A DNA stretch of 6,235 nucleotides from an uncultured Bacteroidota bacterium (GCA_903905685.1 CAIVHI010000318.1:1-6235); one strand, 5' to 3'. Shown: positions 1 to 6,235, counted from the stretch's first letter. The notes: generated from the sequence alone by a model not told the origin. Numbers and translations: made by a program.

Positions 1-141
1 AACACCACCATCACCAATCCCATCATTACGCCTCCTGCCACCAACGTTTACACCTTAACGGCATCATACGCGCATTGCCCCAATATGGTGCACAGTTTTG
101 AAATTACCGTTGATACTCCGGCTATACCAGTGACCATCAAC
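1..141 (+). repeat. Two-domain super-repeat, partial copy 0
   Basis: These 47 codons match the second half of the later repeat copies. They include a TASYA-HCP-M segment, a VDTPAIPV linker and the lead-in to the DTICLG motif. Relative to copies 1 and 2, one proline codon is missing before the HCP motif. The copy starts outside the window, so the true number of repeats is unknown. Confidence 0.8.
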
Positions 142-2556
142 GACACCATCTGCTTGGGTATGACTCAAAACGTGAATTTGTCATTCCCCGGATATGCGTT
201 CTACCATTTCCTTTGGACACCTGCCACTTACGTTGCCAACGACACCCAAGCCATTACAACGATAACTCCAGTAGCTGTTGGCAACTTGACATACACCATT
301 TCTGTCATTCCCGGAACAGGTCCCACAGGTTGTTCCGTCAATGATGTGGTTCATCTGCATGTAGCCCCCAACGACTTCATCTTGGCAAATCCCGATACCA
401 TAATATGCCGTGGCCAGTCTGTTTTGGCTCGGGTGACAGGCAGCACTGAATTCTCTTATTTGTGGACGCCACCCACCGGAGTATCGGTTGTCAATATTCA
501 GACGCCTACTCTGATACCCTCGGTTACCACTACTTATACGGTAACGGCATCGTATGCTCCCCACTGCCCCGATATGAGGCACAGCTTTACGGTTACCGTT
601 GACACACCTGCGATACCGGTTGCCATCCACGATACCATTTGCCTCGGGATGACCGATAATGTCAATTTGACCTTTCCGGGCTCTTCGTTCTATAATTACG
701 TGTGGACGCCTACTACTTATTTGAGTACTTCAACGTCGGCAATCTCATCGATAACGCCATTATTGACCAATACTTACACATTCACCGTCACCGTTAGTCC
801 GGGTACCAACCCTGCCGGTTGCTCGGTGACCGATATGGTATATCTTCATGTTGCGCCGAATGACTTTACGTTGAGCAACGATGATACAGCTATCTGTAAG
901 GGTAACTATATACAGGCATTAGTGACCGGTAGTACCGAGTTTACTTATAAATGGACCCCTGTTGCCGGAGTATCGGATTCCATTATCATGAACCCGATTT
1001 TGACGCCTACTGCGTCCACTACCTATTCTGTTACTGCTTCGTATGCGCCGCATTGTCCCGATATGGTACATCACTTCTATATTGAAGTAGATACCCTCGC
1101 AATACCGAAGACGATTTTCGACACCACTTGTCTTGGCATACCCGATTCTGTTAATCTCAGCTTCCCCGGCTCTGGCAGTTACACCTTCGTTTGGGCGCCG
1201 GCAACCAACGTCTCGAATCCGGCAGCGCCTATCGTTGCACTTGTGCCTACCGTTACCGGTACTTACAACTGGACCGTCAATGTGGCTCCCAAGGCATTGA
1301 ACTGTTCGGTAAATGATGTTGTCAACCTCTTGGTGGTACCCAATTCGTTCACGATAGCACCGACCGACACTACGATTTGCGCCGGAAACAATGTGCAGAT
1401 GCGGGGTGTGCCGTATCCATTGTTCAGCTATCAATGGATACCGACATCGGGTATTCCGATTTCCAATATCATCAATCCGCAAATTACGCCCGATACAACA
1501 GCCATGTATGTGGCTACCGCTACCTATAGCAGGTGTCCGCCAATGCACGATACCATGTATTTGCGGGTACAGCCCAATCCATCGGTATACGTGGGCGGCA
1601 ACAGGTTCTTGTGTGAATACGACACCGTGCACATGACCGCAACCGTTAGTCCCGGATGGTATGGCAGCTATAGCTACTCGTGGACTCCTACAACGTCGTT
1701 GTTCGAATCGAACACCCAAACCGTAGTATTCAAGGATACCCTTACTCAAAAGGTGGTGGTAATCGTCAAGACCCCTAATGGCTGTGTCGGTTCCGACTCT
1801 GCACTGGTTACCGTGTATCCGGGCAATTTCTTGGGCCTAGTGGGTAATAAGGATTTGTGCCCCGGAGATTCGGCGCGTTTGACTGCTACCGGTGGTTCTC
1901 AGTACTACTGGACGCCAACAATGTATTTGACCGACAGTATTGGCGTGAGTACCGAAATACACCCCATTGGATCAGGTGTTTATACTGTCGTCGGTACAAA
2001 TGCAAACGGATGTAAAGACACGGCGTTGTTTGATGTGACGGTTCACCCCGCAGCAACTATTTACCTGCCCGATACCGCATTGATATTTACCGGTGAATCT
2101 TATGCCATCAGTGCACAAGGCAACTGTACCGGCTTTATGTGGACACCTACATATGGTTTGGACCAAAACAACATTTCCAACCCAGTTGCAACTCCTGATG
2201 TGAGTATTGTTTATCATGTGACCGGTAGCACGGAATGGGGTTGTATTACTCAGGATTCTATTACGGTATTCGTTGATAATCAAACACTTCTGGCGGTTCC
2301 GAATGCATTTACTCCGGGTAATGGACCCAATGCGGAATTTAAAATTATCAAGCGCGGTGTTGCCACGTTGAATTATTTCCGTATTTTCAACCGCTGGGGG
2401 AACCTTGTTTATGAAAGCAACAGCATTGATGCCGGGTGGAATGGTGACTACAAAGGTGCGCCGCAACCATTTGGAGTGTATGTTTACATGATAGAGGCAG
2501 TTACCGATAAGGGCAAGATTTTTACTAAGCAAGGAAACGTAACATTAATTAGGTAA
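1..2556 (+). CDS. Giant Ig/PKD-like repeat surface protein with type B T9SS sorting domain (5' end missing)
   Basis: The frame is open from base 1, so the gene is cut by the left edge; 851 residues and the stop (TAA, 2554-2556) are visible. The methionine at base 85 is not the start: the 28 codons before it continue the same repeat. The protein is a string of about 75-85-residue beta-sandwich (Ig/PKD-like) domains, each with a central aromatic-x-WTP-type motif. Residues 1-524 hold two alternating domain types with a 163-residue period. Three more divergent domains follow (about 525-607, 608-683, 684-759), then a gliding-motility/CHU_C-type C-terminal domain (about 761-851). Each complete domain carries two cysteines. 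From the family, the protein should be exported by Sec, moved across the outer membrane by the T9SS and held at the surface, as an adhesin or structural filament; the ligand is unknown. The SprF-like gene lies 14 bases downstream, which supports the cargo role. Family assignment is firm; specific function is inference. Confidence 0.9.
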   Translation, partial: NTTITNPIITPPATNVYTLTASYAHCPNMVHSFEITVDTPAIPVTINDTICLGMTQNVNLSFPGYAFYHFLWTPATYVANDTQAITTITPVAVGNLTYTISVIPGTGPTGCSVNDVVHLHVAPNDFILANPDTIICRGQSVLARVTGSTEFSYLWTPPTGVSVVNIQTPTLIPSVTTTYTVTASYAPHCPDMRHSFTVTVDTPAIPVAIHDTICLGMTDNVNLTFPGSSFYNYVWTPTTYLSTSTSAISSITPLLTNTYTFTVTVSPGTNPAGCSVTDMVYLHVAPNDFTLSNDDTAICKGNYIQALVTGSTEFTYKWTPVAGVSDSIIMNPILTPTASTTYSVTASYAPHCPDMVHHFYIEVDTLAIPKTIFDTTCLGIPDSVNLSFPGSGSYTFVWAPATNVSNPAAPIVALVPTVTGTYNWTVNVAPKALNCSVNDVVNLLVVPNSFTIAPTDTTICAGNNVQMRGVPYPLFSYQWIPTSGIPISNIINPQITPDTTAMYVATATYSRCPPMHDTMYLRVQPNPSVYVGGNRFLCEYDTVHMTATVSPGWYGSYSYSWTPTTSLFESNTQTVVFKDTLTQKVVVIVKTPNGCVGSDSALVTVYPGNFLGLVGNKDLCPGDSARLTATGGSQYYWTPTMYLTDSIGVSTEIHPIGSGVYTVVGTNANGCKDTALFDVTVHPAATIYLPDTALIFTGESYAISAQGNCTGFMWTPTYGLDQNNISNPVATPDVSIVYHVTGSTEWGCITQDSITVFVDNQTLLAVPNAFTPGNGPNAEFKIIKRGVATLNYFRIFNRWGNLVYESNSIDAGWNGDYKGAPQPFGVYVYMIEAVTDKGKIFTKQGNVTLIR
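142..630 (+). repeat. Two-domain super-repeat, copy 1 (163 codons)
   Basis: The unit runs from the DTICLG motif to just before its next occurrence, exactly 489 bases. It encodes one B-type domain (DTICLGMT, FLWTP, GCSV, then the LHVAPNDF linker) and one A-type domain (DTIICRG, YLWTP, ASYAPHCPDM, then the VDTPAIPV linker). Its protein sequence closely resembles copy 2, but codon third positions differ at many sites, so this is not a recent DNA duplication. Confidence 0.88.
631..1119 (+). repeat. Two-domain super-repeat, copy 2 (163 codons)
   Basis: This copy has the same length and motif order as copy 1: DTICLGMT, YVWTP, GCSV, LHVAPNDF, then DTAICKG, YKWTP, ASYAPHCPDM and VDTLAIP. The interdomain linkers and the cysteine and tryptophan positions are the best conserved parts. 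The loops after the WTP motif vary most. Confidence 0.88.
1120..1602 (+). repeat. Two-domain super-repeat, copy 3 (about 161 codons, diverged)
   Basis: The motifs recur in the same order but degraded: DTTCLG, FVWAP, NCSV, VVPNSF, then DTTICAG, YQWIP and RCPPM. The copy is two codons shorter than the others. It is the last recognisable copy before the unlike membrane-proximal domains, and divergence rises toward the C-terminus. Its end is set by alignment of the next domain's first cysteine and may be off by a few codons. Confidence 0.75.
2287..2553 (+). other. Type B T9SS C-terminal sorting domain (gliding-motility CHU_C type)
   Basis: The last roughly 90 residues of the adhesin carry the family's hallmarks: VPNAFTP at the start, FRIFNRWGNLVYES in the middle, then GWNGDYKG, QPFGVYVYMIEA, and a C-terminal GNVTLIR. 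This domain directs export through the type IX machinery. In the type B class it pairs genetically with SprF-like proteins, one of which is encoded next. It contains no cysteine, unlike all preceding domains. The usual TPNGDG-ND motif is degenerate here (TPGNGPNAEF). Confidence 0.9.
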
Positions 2557-2570
2557 AAGCATATTTGAAA

Positions 2571-3635
2571 ATGAAAACCAAGAACAGCATTTTTCGGTTG
2601 GGTATCGTTGCCTTGATGGCGATGGGCGTGGGAAAGGTAGATGCGCAAGACATACACTTCACACAGTTTGATGCCGCTCCACTTACTATCAATCCGGCTT
2701 TTACGGGCATGTTCAACGGGCAGGTTAGGGCGTGTGCGGTTTACCGCAACCAATGGTCGAGCGTAACTGTGCCCTACGTTACCTATGGTGCCTCGGTGGA
2801 TTTGCCCATATTTTGGAGCAATGCCGGATACCTTGCCGGTGGCTTGCAAATGATTGATGACAAAGCCGGTGACGGAAACCTTACCAACTTTACCGGGTTG
2901 GCATCTTTGGCCTACCATTTGACGACCGGTAGAGACCAGGATGGCGACAAGCGATCTGATTTGGCCGTAGGTTTGCAAGGTGGTTATGCCAGCAAGAGTA
3001 TCGACTTGTCGAAGCTTTATTTCGGCGATGAATATGTGAACGGCACGTTTGTGCCCGGCACAAGTGCGGAGAACCACATAGGCTTGGGCAATCACGTAAG
3101 CTACTTCTTGGTGAATGCCGGTATTTCTTACTCCCATAGCTTCGGCAGCAGGTTCAGCTTCACGATGGGTGCAGGTGCCAACAACCTCAATCAGCCCAAC
3201 GACGCTCTGGAACAAAAGCAAAACAGCCAAACCGGTCTGGATATGCGCTATACGGGTGAATTGGGTATGGACTGGATAGCCGGAGAGCGCTTGAGTTTGC
3301 GTCCCGCCGTATTGTTCCAGTATCAGGCTACCGCTACCGAGGTTATCGCAGGTAACGAGTTTCACTATGTATTGAGCCAAAATACCGAGCCGGAGTTGAG
3401 CTCCTATACCACATCGGTGTTCTTGGGCGGTTGGTACCGCACAGGCGATGCATTTATGGTTACTGCAGGCATGGAGATTAAAGGTATACGCATAGGAGTT
3501 GCCTATGATTACAACATGTCTACGCTCAATGCGGCCAGCAACGGAAACGGTGGTTTTGAAATCGCTGTGAAGTATATGGCACCATGGTCTATGGCATTTG
3601 CAGGGTCAAGGTCGATACCTTGCCAACGTTTTTAG
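2571..3635 (+). CDS. PorP/SprF-family type IX secretion outer-membrane protein
   Basis: A complete 354-residue protein, a normal length for the family. I chose the ATG at 2571 over the in-frame TTG at 2565: it is the stronger codon and gives a compact signal peptide (MKTK, a hydrophobic core GIVALMAMGV, cleavage likely after VDA at residue 25). The mature N-terminus QDIHFTQF, NPAFTG (41-46) and YRNQW (58-62) are diagnostic of PorP/SprF. The rest alternates like a transmembrane beta-barrel, and the protein ends in IPCQRF, close to the family's usual IPCPRF tail. SprF is known to be needed for delivery of SprB, a type B cargo, to the surface of gliding flavobacteria. The 14-base gap to the adhesin gene suggests the same partnership here. 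No Shine-Dalgarno sequence is seen; the leader is A-rich (TTGAAA before ATG). porP or sprF would be the wrong specific name, since such paralogues are usually numerous. Confidence 0.92.
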   Translation: MKTKNSIFRLGIVALMAMGVGKVDAQDIHFTQFDAAPLTINPAFTGMFNGQVRACAVYRNQWSSVTVPYVTYGASVDLPIFWSNAGYLAGGLQMIDDKAGDGNLTNFTGLASLAYHLTTGRDQDGDKRSDLAVGLQGGYASKSIDLSKLYFGDEYVNGTFVPGTSAENHIGLGNHVSYFLVNAGISYSHSFGSRFSFTMGAGANNLNQPNDALEQKQNSQTGLDMRYTGELGMDWIAGERLSLRPAVLFQYQATATEVIAGNEFHYVLSQNTEPELSSYTTSVFLGGWYRTGDAFMVTAGMEIKGIRIGVAYDYNMSTLNAASNGNGGFEIAVKYMAPWSMAFAGSRSIPCQRF

Positions 3636-3657
3636 GCTGAAAACACGAATTTTAATC

Positions 3658-3696
3658 GGAAGGGCTGACTTTTTTTTAGAAGCCCTTCTTTTTTTT
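3658..3696 (+). terminator. Intrinsic terminator after the adhesin-PorP pair
   Basis: GAAGGGCT (3659-3666) pairs perfectly with AGCCCTTC (3681-3688), with a possible extra G-T pair outside. The loop is 14 bases and T-rich, and an unbroken run of eight T (3689-3696) follows. The hairpin lies 23 bases after the PorP-family stop codon, so it should end the upstream transcript and leave the next gene to its own promoter or to readthrough. Confidence 0.85.
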
Positions 3697-3708
3697 GAAA
3701 GTAAGTTA

Positions 3709-3716
3709 TACTTTTA
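3709..3716 (+). promoter_or_regulatory. Possible Bacteroidota-type -7 element for the PorE-like gene
   Basis: TACTTTTA resembles the Bacteroidota -7 consensus TAnnTTTG except at the last base. It lies 24 bases before the ATG at 3741, in the AT-rich gap just after a strong terminator, where a promoter would be expected. The nearest upstream TTTG (3694-3697) is only 11 bases away, too close for a standard -33 element, so the assignment is weak. Confidence 0.25.
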
Positions 3717-3740
3717 TTCCCTTTTACAACGCTTACGCAA

Positions 3741-5972
3741 ATGAGAAAACACTGGCTGCTACTTCTTTTAGTAACTATATCAGGTCTTGTTAGATATGAT
3801 GTATCTGCCCAATCAGGGAAAAAGAGTTATTATAAGAATAAGGCTAATGACCCGATTTCGAGACTGCCGGATGGCAAAAAGCTGAGTTACGCCGACGAGT
3901 TATATTTTAGAGGTAGCTATTTTGAGGCTATCGACTACTATCAACAGTTGAAGAAAAACGACGAGCGTAACGTTTATTACACTTATATGCTTGCCGATTG
4001 CTATCGTGCAACCCGAGATTATGTTCCGGCATCGCACTATTATGCAGAAGCCTATGACCTGTCAAGGAGGGTATATCCGTTTTCCAGTTTCTATGCGGCA
4101 ATGATGTTCAAGCAACAAGGTGAATATCAAACGGCAATTCTGTTTTTCAACAAGTTCTTGGAAGACAACAAAAAGATTGCTGCACAGAAGCCCGGTGGCG
4201 ACGACATCAGCAACACGCCCTATACGCCCAAAGAAATGAAGGCAATGAAGAAACAAGCAAAGGTTGAAATCGAAGGTTGCGAGATGGCTATGTTGTCCAT
4301 CAAGAATCCCGAGCCTTTTACTGTGGTGAATTGCGGACCTAACGTTAACACTTATCTTACCGAGTTGTCGCCCTATCCATTGGGCGACTCGGCATTGTTG
4401 TTCTCTACAGTGGGTCGTGAGGCAGGGTTTGAATATAATACCAAGGAAAAACACAATGAACATTTTCTCTACTCCCACAAGCAAGCCGGGTATGTAGATT
4501 CGTTCCAGTGGCCTTTACCCTTTAACGACGGTGGTTTCAACGATCCCAACTATCACATTGGCAATGGCTTCATGAGCCCAATGGGTGAGCGTTTTTACTA
4601 CTCCAAGTGCGGTTTGGAAGTGCGCCACAACGGTGGTCGCGATACCGAAAAGAATGTATGCCGCATTTATGTGTCTAAATGGACTAAGAAAGGTTGGGGT
4701 ACTCCTGAGTTGGTGCCCGGTGGCGTAAATGAAGAAGGCTCTTCGAACACTATGCCGTGCGTAGCGAAGGTGGGTAAGAAAGATGTGCTCTTCTTCGTGT
4801 CTGACCGCGCACTGCAAAGCCGTGGTGGAATGGACATTTGGTACAGTATCATCGACCCGCGTAACGAAAGTTACCGTCGTCCTCAAAACTGCGGTAAGAC
4901 CATCAATACCCCATACGATGAAATTACTCCCTATTACGATTCAAGGACCAAGAAGTTGTACTTCGCTACAACAGGTCGTAAGTCGTTTGGTGGGTCCGAT
5001 ATTTATGAAGCTGAAGGCGGTCCTTCGCGCTTTACCAACGTTAGGAACATGGGCTTCCCCATCAACTCTCCTGCCGACGAGTTGTACTACATCAAGGATC
5101 CCGCCGGCAAGAAAATCGATGCTTACGTGGTTTCCAACCGTATCGGTTCGTATTCTTTGAAGAACCCTACATGTTGCAACGACATTTGGAGGATTCAACA
5201 AGAGCCGAAGCTTGCCGTAATGGGTAAAGTGGTGGATCGCAGAACTCAAGGGTCTGTGGGTCAGTGTGTAGTGAAGATTATCGACCAAAAGGGCGACATG
5301 CGCACTTATAATTCTGAAGACGGTAATTTCTACTTCTCGATGGAGCGCCTTCGTTCTTACGTAATTACGGGTGACAAGATGGGCTATACTTCGTCGCACA
5401 ATGCGGTGAGCACGATGGATGTGAAACGTTCGGATCCCGATGATACCGTCTATGTGACCGTGGTGTTGGATACTACCCGCAACGACTTCAAGGTGAGCAA
5501 CATCTTCTACGATTACAACTTGGCTACATTGAAGCCCGAGTCTATCGCTGCATTGGATTCCGTGGTGAATTTCATGAAAGACAATCCATCCATAAGTATC
5601 GAGGTGTTCTCGTTTACCGACAATATGGGTACGGCCGAATTCAATAAGGCTCTGTCTCAAAGGCGCGCACAGGCAGTTGCCGATTACCTGGAAAAGAACC
5701 AAATAGACCGTAACCGTTTGAAGGCTATTGGATTAGGTAGCAGTAATCCTGTAGCGAACGAAAAGGACGAAAATGGTAGGGACAACCCTATGGGTAGAGC
5801 GCGCAATAGGCGCACAGAGTTCCGTATCGTTGCTGATTTGCCAACCAAGCGCGTTATTTACAACAGCGCCCAGAAGGGTACCATGAATCAGCAAATGGAG
5901 AACCTGAAGGCCGACTTGCCCGATGAGGAAGACCCCGGTAAGCCTCAGCCTAAGGAAGACGACGATAAGTAA
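3741..5972 (+). CDS. PorE-like TPR/beta-propeller/CRD/OmpA-domain protein
   Basis: A complete 743-residue envelope protein. The N-terminus is a signal peptide (MRKHWLLLLL core, cleavage likely after VSA at 23) with no lipobox cysteine. Residues about 48-145 form TPR-like helices (ADELYFRGSYFEAIDYYQQL; GEYQTAILFFNKFL). Residues about 200-485 hold PD40 beta-propeller repeats, best seen in FFVSDR...GGMDIWYS (351-369), LYFATTGRKSFGGSDIYEAE (406-425) and CCNDIW (478-483). A carboxypeptidase-regulatory-like domain spans about 489-577, with the GNFYF turn near 528-532. An OmpA/Pal peptidoglycan-binding domain spans about 583-697. Its D627 and R642 have the spacing of the pair that binds diaminopimelate in OmpA, and GRARNRR lies at 685-691. 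The tail is acidic and lysine-rich. This domain order matches PorE (PG1058) of Porphyromonas gingivalis, which is needed for type IX secretion. Such proteins are often encoded beside PorP/SprF paralogues. Whether this is the core T9SS subunit or a locus-specific paralogue cannot be told; the adhesin context favours the latter. No clear Shine-Dalgarno sequence precedes the start. Confidence 0.9.
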   Translation: MRKHWLLLLLVTISGLVRYDVSAQSGKKSYYKNKANDPISRLPDGKKLSYADELYFRGSYFEAIDYYQQLKKNDERNVYYTYMLADCYRATRDYVPASHYYAEAYDLSRRVYPFSSFYAAMMFKQQGEYQTAILFFNKFLEDNKKIAAQKPGGDDISNTPYTPKEMKAMKKQAKVEIEGCEMAMLSIKNPEPFTVVNCGPNVNTYLTELSPYPLGDSALLFSTVGREAGFEYNTKEKHNEHFLYSHKQAGYVDSFQWPLPFNDGGFNDPNYHIGNGFMSPMGERFYYSKCGLEVRHNGGRDTEKNVCRIYVSKWTKKGWGTPELVPGGVNEEGSSNTMPCVAKVGKKDVLFFVSDRALQSRGGMDIWYSIIDPRNESYRRPQNCGKTINTPYDEITPYYDSRTKKLYFATTGRKSFGGSDIYEAEGGPSRFTNVRNMGFPINSPADELYYIKDPAGKKIDAYVVSNRIGSYSLKNPTCCNDIWRIQQEPKLAVMGKVVDRRTQGSVGQCVVKIIDQKGDMRTYNSEDGNFYFSMERLRSYVITGDKMGYTSSHNAVSTMDVKRSDPDDTVYVTVVLDTTRNDFKVSNIFYDYNLATLKPESIAALDSVVNFMKDNPSISIEVFSFTDNMGTAEFNKALSQRRAQAVADYLEKNQIDRNRLKAIGLGSSNPVANEKDENGRDNPMGRARNRRTEFRIVADLPTKRVIYNSAQKGTMNQQMENLKADLPDEEDPGKPQPKEDDDK

Positions 5973-5992
5973 ATTATATTTTTAAAACTATT

Positions 5993-6025
5993 GGAGGGGT
6001 TGTACTTGAGTACAGCCCCTTCTTT
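5993..6025 (+). terminator. Intrinsic terminator after the PorE-like gene
   Basis: GGAGGGGTTGTAC (5993-6005) pairs with GTACAGCCCCTTC (6010-6022) along 13 positions, including two G-T wobbles, around a TTGA tetraloop. A short TTT and an AT-rich stretch follow. The hairpin lies 20 bases after the stop codon. The T-run is short, so termination may be incomplete and the next gene could receive readthrough. Confidence 0.75.
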
Positions 6026-6041
6026 GTATATATTAGATGAT

Positions 6042-6235
6042 ATGGTTGACTACATTAGTGTTGAAATTGAGTGTTTGACTTCCGAGGGTGGAGAAGTGGC
6101 GGCGGCTTTGTTGTCGGAAATCGGGTTTGAAGGCTTTGAAGAGCTCCCTGGTAAACTGCTCTGTTATGTACCTGCGAGTGTTTATTCGGAGGAATTGGTG
6201 TCTGAGATCTGTGGTTCTTTGAATATGCGTTTCCG
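6042..6235 (+). CDS. prmA: Ribosomal protein L11 methyltransferase, N-terminal fragment
   Basis: The frame stays open from the ATG at 6042 to the right edge (64 codons plus two bases), so only the N-terminus is visible. It begins MVDYISVEIE and contains ALLSEIGFEGFEELPGKL followed by CYVPASVYSEE. This fits the N-terminal substrate-recognition domain of Bacteroidota PrmA, where a YI-V start, a (L)SEIGFEGFEE helix-turn and a YIP-like strand recur. PrmA transfers methyl groups from S-adenosylmethionine to lysine side chains and the N-terminus of ribosomal protein L11 in the cytoplasm. The SAM-binding domain, which would prove the call, lies outside the window. The ATG at 6037 is rejected because its frame stops after 13 codons. 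No Shine-Dalgarno sequence is seen; the leader is AT-rich. This is a housekeeping gene separated from the secretion module by a terminator. Confidence 0.8.
   Translation, partial: MVDYISVEIECLTSEGGEVAAALLSEIGFEGFEELPGKLLCYVPASVYSEELVSEICGSLNMRF

Noticed and set aside
85..87. ATG at 85 as the start of the adhesin
   Set aside because: The upstream 28 codons are open and match the repeat. The ATG corresponds to the internal Met of the HCPDM motif that recurs in each copy, and no signal peptide follows it.
1..1602. The 489-base repeats as a mobile, CRISPR or recombination array
   Set aside because: The repeats are in-frame protein domain repeats with abundant synonymous differences. There are no short identical direct repeats with spacers and no inverted termini.
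919..1749. Minus-strand open frame (276 codons) inside the adhesin gene
   Set aside because: It is antisense to the repeat array and full of Arg, Gly, Cys and His, as expected from reverse-reading Thr/Pro/Val codons. No recognisable domain is present.
2565..2570. TTG at 2565 as the start of the PorP-family gene
   Set aside because: The ATG six bases later is in frame, is the commoner start codon and gives a normal signal peptide; the two extra residues add nothing conserved.
2484..3380. Long minus-strand open frame (298 codons) opposite the PorP-family gene
   Set aside because: It lies antisense to a clearly recognised gene, its translation is rich in His, Arg and Cys with no family resemblance, and it has no signal peptide or start context. 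It is a codon-bias shadow.
3690..3716. Full -33/-7 Bacteroidota promoter pairing TTTG (3694-3697) with TACTTTTA (3709-3716)
   Set aside because: The spacing is about 11 bases instead of the usual 19-21, and the TTTG belongs to the terminator T-run. Only the -7-like element is listed, at low confidence.
4783..5160. Plus-strand open frame (125 codons) in another frame of the PorE-like gene
   Set aside because: It is wholly inside the PD40 propeller coding region, in a different frame, with a low-complexity Ser/Thr/Val-rich translation and no start context.
4941..5702. Minus-strand open frame (253 codons) opposite the PorE-like gene
   Set aside because: It overlaps the propeller, CRD and OmpA coding region in antisense and its translation resembles no protein family.

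Overview
The window comes from a member of the Bacteroidota. Three things point there: a C-terminal sorting domain of the type IX secretion system (T9SS), a PorP/SprF-family outer-membrane protein, and a PorE-like TPR/beta-propeller/OmpA protein. All are features of that phylum. Weak or absent Shine-Dalgarno sequences before the starts agree with it. The moderate-GC codon use would suit a Chitinophagales- or Sphingobacteriales-like organism, but the sequence does not fix the order.

Layout, all on the + strand. (1) 1-2556 is the 3' part of a very large surface protein whose 5' end lies outside the window. It is built of Ig/PKD-like domains in an alternating two-domain repeat of 163 residues and ends in a type B T9SS sorting domain. 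(2) 2571-3635 is a complete PorP/SprF-family protein, 14 bases downstream and almost certainly co-transcribed. (3) 3658-3696 is a strong intrinsic terminator. (4) 3741-5972 is a complete PorE-like protein: signal peptide, TPR, PD40 beta-propeller, carboxypeptidase-regulatory-like domain and OmpA C-terminal domain. (5) 5993-6025 is a second intrinsic terminator. (6) From 6042 to the right edge is the start of a housekeeping gene, probably prmA (ribosomal protein L11 methyltransferase).

The first three genes form a recognisable T9SS accessory module. The giant protein is the likely secreted, surface-displayed cargo. The PorP/SprF protein is its likely dedicated outer-membrane partner, by analogy with SprF and SprB of gliding flavobacteria. 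The PorE-like protein could tie the assembly to peptidoglycan. This combination of families is known in Bacteroidota, so I do not claim a new system. The points most worth a second look are the regular two-cysteine pattern of the adhesin domains, its fixed 163-residue super-repeat, the degenerate start of its sorting domain, and the terminator that separates the third gene from the first two. No tRNA, rRNA, CRISPR array, insertion sequence or other mobile element was seen. No stretch longer than about 105 bases lacks a gene.
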